From Lathyrus oleraceus (lineage: Eukaryota > Streptophyta > Magnoliopsida > Fabales > Fabaceae): DNA of 64,000 nt. Every line of letters starts with the position of its first letter. Position 1 is the first letter of the stretch. The notes below the pieces were generated by a model. It was not told the origin of the DNA. It saw only the letters and a list, made by a program, of their open reading frames with translations, and ran no database searches. The stretch is from the NCBI RefSeq assembly GCF_024323335.1, contig NC_066581.1:460681197-460745196 (forward strand). The letters run 5' to 3'. Shown piece by piece: positions 26,038 to 36,400 of the stretch. A program made the translations under genes and the position numbers.

Positions 26038-27815
26038 CGTCTCCGACGGAGATGCGACAAAAAATTTCCAGATCTTGATAAATCTTATATGGTTCGGAAG
26101 CTCTTGCAACATAGATCACGAATATCACATTAAAACAACCTAAAACCTCATGGATTCTACGGATCGAGCAAAAACATATTCCTCATCAAAACTTTAATTC
26201 AACATATCAAACTCATTATTCATCCATTTTCAAAATAGAACATATCAGCATGCTTAGGGGAACTAGATCTACACATTCATGGCAAGAAATTGGCAAAAAG
26301 AGAAGATCAATTTTCAACCTACTTGAGATGAAGGTTGCTGGAATCGCGTGTTCAAGCTCTCCAAAGTTCCAGATCAACTCCGATATCCTTGCCTTGAAGC
26401 TCTAAGCAAAAAGAAACCGTTGAAAACTCCTAGATCTGCTTCAATTTCAAGCTTCCATCTCCATGTTCATGTACTTGTGTAGCTTGAGTTCTTGCTCAAT
26501 TCTTCAAACCAGTGGTTGGATCTTGCTTAAAATTCTTCCATGATCATGAATGTGCAAAGAAACTGAAGGTTTGTGTGGAGAATTGAGAGATTCGAAGAGA
26601 GAGAAAAATTGGAGGGAATGTGAAATTTGAGATCTGAAATGCTTTTTTTTTCTGCAAAACAATTATGATTTGGCTTATATATTCCTTGTTAATGATGCTG
26701 CTAATCACAATTTGAATTGGCTAATCAAGATTAAGGAGATGTGAGATGTTTTGCAAAATTGCAAGTGTGCTTAGCATGGACATGCTACACGTGAACAGTA
26801 CCCATGCAAGGTCCAAATTCACTTAAAATCATTCAATAATCATCATGGAATTGGTAATTTGCTTGCATCATCAACCAAATTTGAATTATGGAATTTTCCT
26901 CCATTTTGCACATGTATGAACAAGTGATCATATGAGCTTCTTTCATGCAAGGCAATGATTCATTTGGAAAGTATTGGTCACAAGGAGCATTTTGCAAAAA
27001 GAGTACACCAATTTGGAGTTTTGAATCAAAAGTTATGGCATTTTGAACTTCCATGCATGCTTTGTGATCATTTGGCCATAACTTCTCAACCAATTATCAT
27101 ATAGACATGATATAGGACTTTTTGAAAAGAGAAGAGAAACATCTTCAACTTTCATGTTCACCAAAAATCCATTTGAAGCTTCTTTGATGTTGAAAAGTCA
27201 AGTTGAATGTGGACCAAAAACATGCCATTTTTGGAAACTTGAAATTACAGGTCACTTTCCATTTTTGGAAACTTTTGCCATGACTTCAAAATCTTCAAGA
27301 TAGATGTTTGAAATGACAAATGGACTTTGTTTGAATATGAATGAAGTGTCTCAACTCAATTCCCACCTCAAAGCCCTCAGTTGACTGCACAGTTGATTCT
27401 ATTGGTCCTCAGATGACCTTGGAATGACTGAATGAATTTGGGCCTTTACCACTTGATGAAATAGCTCCAAAATGGAACCCTATCTCATGTAAGATCAATA
27501 TGATGATCATGTGGTTCTTATACCAAGGAAAATATCTCAGCTCTTGTACAAAGGGTGCTTTTGAAGTGCTTGACCTGTGCTTGATTGATGCTACAAAACA
27601 AAAAGGTTAATGACATATTTTTGTGCTTTTGGTTAGTGAACAAAATGATAAAAGCAATGATATATAATACAAGCATTCCTGGTGATCTCAACCACTCAGA
27701 AGAGATCCCAACCCAAAGGGAAAGGAAGCCAAGATGTTCAAATGATCCTTGAGGCTATGCAATGCAATGCTTATGATGCCATGAGGGATCTTAGGGACAA
27801 AATTGGGGTCTTATA

Positions 27816-27828
27816 GATGCCCCTATTT
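27816..27828 (-). other. Polypurine tract of element C
   Basis: On the minus strand AAATAGGGGCATC abuts the LTR start at 27815, closely matching AATAGGGGCAGC before the 3' LTR of E. Confidence 0.8.
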
Positions 27829-28503
27829 AAGATCATTCTAGCCGGAGAAATGAAGGTTAAAATCTTCGTCTCGAAGAGATAGAATGGGCTTAAATAATAA
27901 CAAAGAGACAAATTTTGGTCCCTGAGAGACCTCATGATGCAAATGTATGTATGCAAAACAAACAAAACTCTGTGAGGATATGGGTCCACAAAGAAGAAAA
28001 GAAATGAAAATCCATAGGAGTAATTCACTCCATGGGACAGAGACTCTAGCAGGGACTCCTGTGGGGAACAAGAAGAAAATGCGTGAGCAGGACACGACTT
28101 GAAACTGGGAAAAAGAATTCCAAAGGGACAAATCCAATGGAAAGACTAAGCGGAAAATGACGACTCTCATGGATAATTCAATCCATGGAGCAGAGACCCT
28201 ACTGGGGAGTAAAACAACTCAAAACTGGGGAAAAGAATTCCCAAGGGAAAATAAATCCAATGGAAAGACACAAGCTGACTCAAAACTGCATACGTTAGGG
28301 AGAGCGCCAACACAGCACAACTATCCACAAAGGATACTTAGGATAAAAATCCGGACTCGGGTTGGGGAAAGATTGGAACAAAACAACTCTGCCGGGGAAA
28401 ATGCATGTATTGGGGAATATGCCAACACAGCAAAAAGCGAATCACAACAGAAACTTCGCTGGGGAAATCTAAAAGACTCTCCAGGGGAAGCAAGGGGATG
28501 AGG

Positions 28504-30172
28504 TGTTACCGGTTACTGGGTAACAAACTCAGGAAAATCTGACTCCACAGGGGACCAAGGTCATAATAGGGAGCAGAAAGGAAGGAACACCAGGGATACC
28601 GGTTACTGGGTATATAATAGGTGACCGACCAAGACGTGAATTGGTGTGTGTGCCAAAACACTCATCATCCTGAAGAAAGCTGGAAAAGCAGACTTGTTTA
28701 TAGGAGGGACATTCGATTCTGCAAAAGGAAATACGAATCTTACTCGATTGAGGAAGAACAAAACTTCGACCAAGGAGCGCATGAGACATATTATCTATTA
28801 CCGTCAGAACGTAGATAATATACTCGCATGGAAGATTATCCACAACCGTTTACTGGGTCAATAAAGGATAAATCAACCAAAGAGGAGAAACAATCGTTAC
28901 CAACAATAACAGGGTAGACGAAAGATGACTCGCTGGGGATAAATTGCAAGCATACGACAATTATCCAGGAGACATATCACCGGTTACTGGGAGATACGCT
29001 CAAAAAGGGGTAGAAATGAATATTCGATACCGCAAAGGAACACGAATCTTACTCAATTGGGGAAACACAACAGGCTTCGACTGGAGAGTGCATGAGATAT
29101 ATTATCTATTACCATCAAAACGTAGATAATATACTCGCATGGAAGATTATCCACAACCGATTTGTAGGTTAACAAAGGATAAATCAACCGAAAAGAGAAA
29201 GGCATCGGGATACCAAACTAGGTATATAAAGATGACCAATCAAGGGAGAAACAATCGTTACCAGCAACAACAGGGTAAACGAGAGATGACTCACTGGGGA
29301 TAAATTGCGCAAACAAGGCAACTATCTCAGCAAAATGGGGTAAAATGAATATTCGATTCCGCAAAGGGAGAACGAATCTTACTCAACTGGGGAAACACAA
29401 AAGGCTTCAACCAAAGAGTTCACGAGATATATTATCTATTGCCGTCAAAACGTAGATAATATACTCGCATGGAAGATTATCCAAAACCGGGTTGTAGGTT
29501 CACAAAGGATAAATCAACCGAACAAAGAAAGCATCGGGATACCAAACTAGGTATATAATGATGACCAATCAACAAGGGGGGAGCAACAATCGTTACCGGC
29601 AAACGGTAAATGAAAGAGGACCCGCTGGGGATAAATTTGCTTACTCTGAGCAATCATCCACAAGAAGGAAGGAATATCAATACCGAATACTAGATAATGA
29701 TAACCAACAAAGAGGGGATTACATCTACCGAATACTGGGCAGAAAACCACAGAAGAGTAACTGTCATCAGTTAGGATGAACAACAAAGGTTAACTCTGCA
29801 AAGGGGAGAAATAGGATTTACAACTACCGGATACTGGGTAGAAGACCAAAGACTCAGCTGAGGATAAGGATAGGGTTTACAACTACCGGATACTGGGTAG
29901 AAAACCACAAATTCCACTGGGGATAAGATGAATGATTGCCGATTACTGAGCAGTTATTTATTTATACCGCGGGGAAGCACAGACTCCGATGGGGAGGGAG
30001 AAACAATAGGATTTACGACTACCGAATACTGGGTAGAAGACCACAAAATCCGCCATCAACCAGAATGAACCACAAAGGTTACCTCTGCTAGGGGATGAGA
30101 GTAGGATTTACAACTACCGGCTACTGGGTAGAAAACCATAAAGATAGGACTTACAACTACCGGTTACTGGGT
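28504..30172 (-). repeat. Hairpin series with conserved loop and varied stems (C)
   Basis: At least ten hairpins share a loop that reads GGTTACTG or a close variant (GGATACTG, GAATACTG, GGCTACTG) on the plus strand, while stems differ: GTTACC/GGTAAC at 28505-28524, ATACC/GGTAT at 28596-28613, CTACC/GGTAG near 29823, 29883, 30020, 30111 and 30151, and TATCACC/GGAGATA (one mismatch) near 28979. Related ones have other loops: ATACC/GGTAT with AAACTA near 29213 and 29538, and TTACC/GGTAA with GGCAAAC near 29595. In the element's RNA the loops contain CAGTAACC-like sequence. Confidence 0.7.
28620..29580 (-). repeat. Tandem repeat, about 311-330 bp, three copies (C 3' UTR)
   Basis: The anchor ATATTATCTA begins at 28788, 29099 and 29429, giving periods of 311 and 330 bp. 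In each copy it is paired with TAGATAATAT about 14 bases later, a 10-bp perfect inverted repeat. Other shared landmarks are GACTCRCTGGGGATAAATTG and CGCATGGAAGATTATCCA. Confidence 0.75.
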
Positions 30173-32259
30173 AGAAGCCACAAAAATCCACTGAGGATAA
30201 GGTGAATAATATTGGCGACCTTACTGGGGAACACCCGAAACAGTCACAAACGGCCAATTTAGGATCAAACCAAAAAGGTAAACTGAATCAAGACTCATCC
30301 TAATGAGGACATAACTCAATAGGGAAATTCATCCCAATATATGTGTTGGGAGGAAACGGAAGCAACCGTCGTCCACGAGGATAGAACTCAGTGGGGAAAT
30401 GGCAGGAAAGATAAACACTTTCTGCTTATGGGGCTGACTCTACATGGAGGGATCAGACACCAACCTCTGCTTGGGGAGATATATCACCAACCAGCAGGAG
30501 ACAACAACAAAAGATATATGGCAAAAAATGCAACATGAACATTTGGATGTTAATGATTATGCATGTATATGTGTGGTTTATGTATGATGAATGTTGACAA
30601 ACAGACATATCTAACACAAACAGGCCCAGGAATCAAACGCCCGGTACTACATCTCAAGAGAGAAAGCCAGAAACTCCAATGGAGAGTATCCAATCTGCTG
30701 GAGATCTAAGATGCTAGGAAGCAAAGAACCTTGCAGGAGAAATCAGAGATATCAGGAAATCACAAAAATCTTTGAGTGATGAATCATCAATCAATCCGGC
30801 TAGGAAAAAGAGTCATCGCACAGGCAGAAACTGCCACAAAAGCAACTCTACTAGAGAAACCATCAGCAACTCTACTGGGGAATTCCACTGAGAGATAAAA
30901 GAGGAAACTGGTGATCAACCACCAAGTACCAAACTCACCAAGGAGATCACACCTGCTGAGGAGGAGAAATCGGGACGAACCATCAGTCTCAGCTGGGAAA
31001 AAAATATTCATTGCACAGGGCGAATCTACTACAGCCGTAACTCCTTTGGGGAAACAGTGAAATCCCAAAATCTCCGCAGGGGAGAAGTGCTTAATTGTGC
31101 AAGTAGAATCTGCCACAAAAGCAACTCTGGTTGGGGAAACTATCGAAACAGATAAGATCCACCACACCAACAACTCTACTTGGGGATGAACTATCAGAGA
31201 TAAAATCCATCACCAAAAATCTGCTGTGGATCAGAGATACCAGGACACAGCAATATCTCTGCAGGGGATAACACCAGCATAGATAAGATCCAACACACCA
31301 ACAACACCGCTGGGGATCTATCTGAGGAAACTGAAGGAATTCTGGGGATCAACCACCAAATACCAAACCTTCCAACGAGGACACATCTGCCGAAGAGGGA
31401 AGTACCACTATTCTTCTGCTAGGGGAGGAATCAATGAACATTCCAATCGGGGATAGGGGTTAATATGAGACCACTTCTATCACATGAGCAGCTCTACTGG
31501 GGAATCTACCCGATGGATAAAGGGATTCTGGGGGCCCACCACCAAAACAAGTCTTCCAGAGATAACACATCCGAGGAGAGAAAAATACTGCTCTACGGAA
31601 GTGAAAATGGATGAATCCTCCCAATCACTTGTTAGGGGAAGAAGCCAAGAAAGGCACCCTGCTAGGGAGAAAAAAATCACAGAAAGTTCCAGAGGAATAG
31701 GATACAATCATGCCAGAGATATGAACCAATGTCTTACCCTGTTGGGAATCATACCACCCTTGGGAGAGCACTGAGGATCTCCTAAGTATCTTTTTATCAT
31801 CGTGAATGTTCACTTTGTTTAAAAACAATTTGTGAAAAGTTCGTTTGTTTAAAACAATGACATTTTATCAATTGAAACATGCAAAACATTTGTTGAATAG
31901 AAACAAATCAGAGTGCAAATAATTGGATAAAGACTCAAATTTATTTGATGGAATGGTAGCCTGCAAATGGCAAGACTCCATAGATTTTTACAAGTTTGAA
32001 ATTGGTGATATATATTGGAAAAGGGCTACATTGAACATAATGACCATTTCTCAACCAATTTCGGATTCTATGTATTCGAAGCTTCAGTTGATGACGAATG
32101 AACAAGAATCTCTGATAGATGACAGATGTAGAACACAGTCTTGTCAGGATGCAGTTACTTGCCAAATCCCTAATTTTTTCCTAGATTGCCCCGGGATGAG
32201 GTACTCAATCTAGCGGGATGAAAATATATTCATTTTTTTTCATGTCTCTTACTTTTGCC

Positions 32260-32336
32260 TGAATCGCCCTTTCGGGTTTTCAATCCACCGAGACGCTCAT
32301 TTTTACCTAAGCTGCCCTTTCGGGTTTTCAACTTAG
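32260..32336 (-). repeat. Two GNRA-type hairpins next to the integrase stop (C)
   Basis: On the minus strand, 32336-32307 forms CTAAGTTG/CAGCTTAG around AAAA, then CCC-GAAA-GGG. 32287-32260 forms TGGATTG/CGATTCA around the same core. Both have the layout found in E at 51165-51239, at the same distance class from the integrase stop. Confidence 0.75.
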
Positions 32337-32357
32337 CGAGCTATTCTGTTTTTGTTT

Positions 32358-32490
32358 TTAGGAGAAGTATTTCTTGACTGCATCTGAATTCACAGGACGA
32401 GTGAAATCCTCCCCATCCATTGTTGTAAGCATCAAAGCACCGCCTGAAAAGGCTCTCTTAACAACATATGGACCTTCGTAGTTTGGAGTC
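32358..32490 (-). pseudogene. Integrase C-terminal fragment (element C)
   Basis: The minus strand encodes the last 42 integrase residues and a TAA at 32360-32358. Recognisable blocks are PNYEGPYVVKRAFSGGALML, TMDGEDF and PVNSDAVKKYF, matching the C-terminus of E's integrase (about 50906-51028) at about 85-90% of residues. This is the DNA-binding tail, so no catalytic residue is present. The frame is open across the fragment. The gene is broken at 32490/32491 by the LTR of element D; the rest lies outside the window. The fragment fixes the orientation and family of element C and shows D inserted in a coding region. Confidence 0.9.
32486..32490. other. Candidate target-site duplication of element D (left)
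   Basis: GAGTC directly precedes the LTR start of D. The matching copy after D's 3' LTR is beyond the window. Confidence 0.5.
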
Positions 32491-33062
32491 TGTAACACCC
32501 CGATAATAATAAAATAATTATTTAAATTGAGTTAATAATATATTTATTAATTTAATTAAATAATTGGAAATTTACTATTATTATTATTGGATTATTATTA
32601 TTATTGGAAAATATATATAAGTTGGAAATAAGGAAAAGAGCCCATTTGGAGTAAAAAGGTTTTTACGTGAAAAGCAGAGAAGCGATCGTGAAAGAGGAAA
32701 AGGGCAAAGAGGCAGAGCAAGAGGAAGAAGGTTGGAGAAGAGAAAGCTTGAAGCTCCAAGATTTGCCGGATAAATCAGGTAAAGGGGGTTTATCGTCGAT
32801 TAATGGGTATTATGGGATAATATGTAATGGGTAGTGATAAGCCGTTGATTTGACCCTAATTGGGATTTTGAAATGCTGAGAAATTTTGATGAATAAGTTG
32901 TGTTAGACTGTAATTGAATATGTGTTTGGGTTAGTGGTAAATTTCCGAAAGTGTAGCTTTTTACGGAATTGGAATCGGAGGTCCGGAAGTCCTCCAATGG
33001 CGGAAAATGCGGAGAATTCTGCATTCTGCCTTGAGTTAGCGCAGGAACAGCTTCTGTCTTGC

Positions 33063-33313
33063 GTTAACCGGTTAACCCAGGGTGTTAACCGGTTAACACT
33101 GTTTTGAATTGTGAAAATTTGTTGTTTTGTCTGCGTTAACCGGTTAACCCAGGGTGTTAACCGGTTAACACTGTTGTGATTGCTGAAATATTGCTGTTTG
33201 TGCTGCGTTAACCGGTTAACCCAGGGCGTTAACCGGTTAACACTGTTAAGTTTTGGAACAGGAGGCGCGTTGTGCTGCGTTAACCGGTTAACCCAGGGCG
33301 TTAACCGGTTAAC
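33063..33313. promoter_or_regulatory. Eight-copy palindrome array in LTR D
   Basis: The 14-bp perfect palindrome GTTAACCGGTTAAC starts at 33063, 33084, 33135, 33156, 33207, 33228, 33279 and 33300. Pairs are 21 bp apart and pairs repeat every 72 bp exactly, although the 37-bp linkers differ in sequence. The palindrome contains GGTTAA (GT-factor-like) and CGGTTA (MYB-like) cores on both strands; these are textbook motif resemblances, not tests. Confidence 0.85.
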
Positions 33314-33463
33314 ACTGTTGCAGAAGGGAAAATTGGTGTTTTAAATGTTGTGTGCCTAATTGAGGGTTGGCCTATGTTGGCCTATGATGTAACAGGGATT
33401 AATTCCCGCTGTTTGAGCAGTATAGGTATTAGTAGAGTATGCTAATACTGTGTTCAATTATTT

Positions 33464-33468
33464 GACAT
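33464..33468. other. Target-site duplication of element E (left)
   Basis: GACAT directly before the LTR start at 33469; the same five bases follow the right LTR at 61689-61693. Confidence 0.95.
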
Positions 33469-36400
33469 TGTAGCACCTCAAATTTGCACCTATCATTATG
33501 CATACATTTTCATATTAGGTCATAGCATATCATGATCCATTGCATAGCATTTGCATTGTCCTTCAGTTGCCTCAAGAGCAAGCAATCAAGAACTAGGTCA
33601 AACTAATCTCCTGATCAGTCAATCAAGCAAGCAAAAGAATTTTTCATTGAACCAAGGCCTTGGGGTTTGTCCAACAAGTTCACATGACTTGGAGGTCTAT
33701 TTGAAGTGTTTTGGTCAAGGGTTGAGGGCTCAGAGGTCAGCAGTTCATGCCCAGACAGTCAAAAGTCAAAGAAAGTCAACTGTCCGTCAAGGCAGTGGAT
33801 GGTGGTCATTCTTGTGGAATTTGGGCACCATGGTCAATAATCAAGAGTTCATACAACTTGGGACATCACTTGAAGTCAAATTCTCAAGGAATTAGGGTTT
33901 GGAATTCATCAGTCAACGCATAATCAGTCAGAAACCCTAAAAGTCAACTGTTGGTCAACTGTCCATTTAATCAGCGATTGGATGATTGGGATTGATTTGT
34001 GAGAGTTCATTCATGTCCAAATAGTCATCATATATCATGCCAAACACCATCATGGAGGAATTTGAAGCCAGATCAGAAATTTCCCAAAACGGAAACTGGG
34101 CCTGTAACTGAAACTTGCCATAAATGGAAAGTTTTGATCCTCAAACTTACATCATGATACAAGCCTCAAATGAATTTTTGCCCAACATAAAAGTTGAAGA
34201 TCTTGTTCTCCCATTTCCAAAAAGTCCTAGAACTCTCAATTCCCATGTGTGGTTGGCAAGTTATGATCGAATCGATTTCAGAAAATCTTGAACTTCAGAA
34301 GGCCATATCTCCCAAACCGTTTGGCCAATTTTGGTGGGGTTTTTTCCTACAAGTCACATTTGATCCCCTCTTTCCAAAAATATAAGTTTCATGAGCCAAA
34401 ACTTCACCAATCAAAATGGCATATTTTGACCTTTTTCATTTAAATGTAAGTTTGACCAAGAGTTGACTTTTTGACTCAAACATTTTTTCAACATTTGGCC
34501 AATTGGAACAGCTCATAAATATCATTTTGAGTGTGTTTGCAAAGTCAAATTATGCAGCACATGTGAATCTATACTTGGTTGCTTGAATTGTAAGAAAAGT
34601 ACAAGTTTCACTATACCACTCCATGCTTGCATTTGAACCATGCCTTGGTACTTTCAAGCAGAGTTTTTAGAGGCTATTGGCTGTCATTTTGAACACATAT
34701 TTGTAAGAAAAACCAGTAGTACAAAAGGCCATTCACTATTTGCTTGATTTTTGAGCAAAAGGACAAATGTGACCATGTCCTCCATACCTCCATGCCATGA
34801 TTTGAACTGGCCAACAGCAACACAGCAGCAAGGGTAGCTTTTCTTTCTGTCAGCTGTTGGGATACACAAAAAGGCTACAGGATACCACAGAATTTCAGGC
34901 TGCAAAAAAATCTCATCTTGGCTTTGGCATTCCTTCTTTTTTTTTTCTGTCAACAAACATAGCAAAACCTGCAGCAGCATAACCTAACCTGCAGCAGCAT
35001 TCTAAACTTCAAAAAAACCTGTCACCACATCCAACAACAAAAAAAAAGCCTGGCTTAATTCCCTCATCCTACAACTGCCCTCATTTTTGCTATTTTGATT
35101 TCCAATTTTTCTGTCCAAGCACCTAAGCCCAAAACCCTTGGCATTTTTCTGTCATACACACACATAGGACAATAGAAAACCTGCTGCAGCAGCTCAAAGC
35201 CTCACCCTGCTGTGCAACTAAAAGGACAACCATACCATGCCATTTTTAATGCAGCAAAGTACAAGCAATTTTTCTGTCATTTTTGAAGGACAGTAGTAAC
35301 AGCAGGGCATGGTATTTTGGCTTGCACTAGTAATGGCAGTTGCAGCAGAAAAGACCATTTGGCCAAGGCAAATAAAAAAAAGGCATTCTGATTCTAAAAA
35401 GCACATGGCAGCAGGGGATGATCCGAGACCTTACCTTGGCCATGACAAAAAAAAAACACACACCTGTCATAAGAAAACCAAGGGCAGACACAAAGAAGGG
35501 CCAACACTCAAGAGTAGGGTTTTTTTCTCTTTGCTGAAAAGGGGCAAGGGCATTTTAAAAGAAAACAGGAGGGCAAGATCTCAACTCTATTCTTTTTCTG
35601 TCAATGAGAAACCATGAGCATACCATAACACTTTCACTAATTCTCAAACCTCACTTTGCTTGTGCATTTTCTGCAAAAACCTTGTCCACCCCAACCAACT
35701 TGACCTAGCCTTGCCAATACAACCAAATGCATGCATTCCCTCACCCTAAGACTGCATCAACTCACTTGGCCATTTGCATTTTTTCTGTCATCAACACAGT
35801 AGAACAAACATCCATTCAACCTTGCTTGGCAACCAAGAACTCACTTGCATTATGCCAAACCTTGCCTTGCATTGTCTAAAAAAAAACTGCACCATTTCCC
35901 TGCCATAACAAGACCATTAGCAGACAAAAACAAGCTGACTGAGGCCAAAATCTTGATTTCCCTCTCATTTGGCACTGTTGGAAAACTGTCAAAAACTCCA
36001 TCTTTCATGGCTATGCTTGGTACTGCAGAGACCAATCTTGTTCATTTTTCTGCCACACCACAAAATCCTAGCAGCAGACCAACCAAAGGTTCTTGGACCT
36101 GGCCTTGCATTTTCTAAAAATTGTCCAAACACAAGAGTGCCAAAACCTTGCCAACAAACTTGCTAGCAGCATACCACCATACAGCAGCCACAGACCAAAA
36201 CATCCATTCTCCTCTCATCTTGCATTTTTTGCACAAAGGGAGTTCTGAGCAAAACATCAAAAAACCCTTGAACCACCTTCATTATTTCTTCATCTGGACC
36301 CCATTTGGAAGTGATTTGCTGCATCAGACATCCTCTGCATAGCCATCTTCATGTCCTGTTTTCTCAAAGCTCAACAAATGGCAAATCGAGCTGTGAGATT

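Larger units (their letters stand above)
22902..27815 (-). repeat. 3' LTR of element C
   Basis: This LTR is 4,914 bp. On the minus strand it begins TATAAGACCCCAATTTTG (the TG end mutated to TA) and ends CCGCTACA, like the LTRs at 3442 and 7939. The block at 23040-23310 is the reverse complement of the terminal block of LTR-2. It contains 3-4 tandem copies of a 50- to 60-bp unit at about 23940-24210 (GGAAACAGAATGCCAATMRATGG-type), and a strong GC-rich hairpin at 26018-26037. No gene. Confidence 0.85.
27829..32357 (-). other. Long structured 3' UTR of element C
   Basis: These 4.5 kb lie between the integrase stop and the PPT with no supported gene. On the plus strand the text is dominated by variants of ACTCTGCTGGGGA, so the element's sense RNA carries the complement, TCCCCAGCAGAGT-like, dozens of times. 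It also holds a three-copy tandem repeat with 10-bp inverted repeats, a series of constant-loop hairpins, and two GNRA-type hairpins beside the integrase stop. ORFs up to 128 codons here arise in repeats and show no domain. Confidence 0.75.
22902..32490 (-). mobile_element. Element C: Ogre-like retrotransposon, 3' part
   Basis: Read on the minus strand: end of integrase (32490-32358), a 4.5-kb 3' UTR (32357-27829), polypurine tract (27828-27816), and 3' LTR (27815-22902). The 5' part lies beyond element D, outside the window. It is inserted into LTR B; the flanking five bases CACGG (22897-22901) are the expected target duplication, whose partner cannot be seen. Confidence 0.85.
32491..33468 (+). 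repeat. 5' LTR of element D, first part
   Basis: It starts TGTAACACCC; the LTR resumes after element E and ends GGGTGTTACA at 62725, so the LTR has 10-bp perfect terminal inverted repeats. The two parts (978 and 1,032 bp) make an LTR of 2,010 bp. It includes the palindrome array at 33063-33313. E interrupts it with the duplication GACAT. Confidence 0.85.

Noticed and set aside
30787..31173. 128-codon minus-strand ORF in C's 3' UTR
   Set aside because: It is made from repeated TCCCCAGCAGAG-like units read in an open frame; there is no domain and it lies downstream of the pol stop.
33551..33895. 114-codon ORF found identically at 54065-54409
   Set aside because: It is duplicated only because it lies in both LTRs of element E. 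It has no recognisable domain, and LTR sequences should not be expected to encode proteins.
35309..35617. 102-codon ORF in LTR E
   Set aside because: The copy in the right LTR begins differently because of a length change in an A-run, so the frame is not conserved even between near-identical LTRs.
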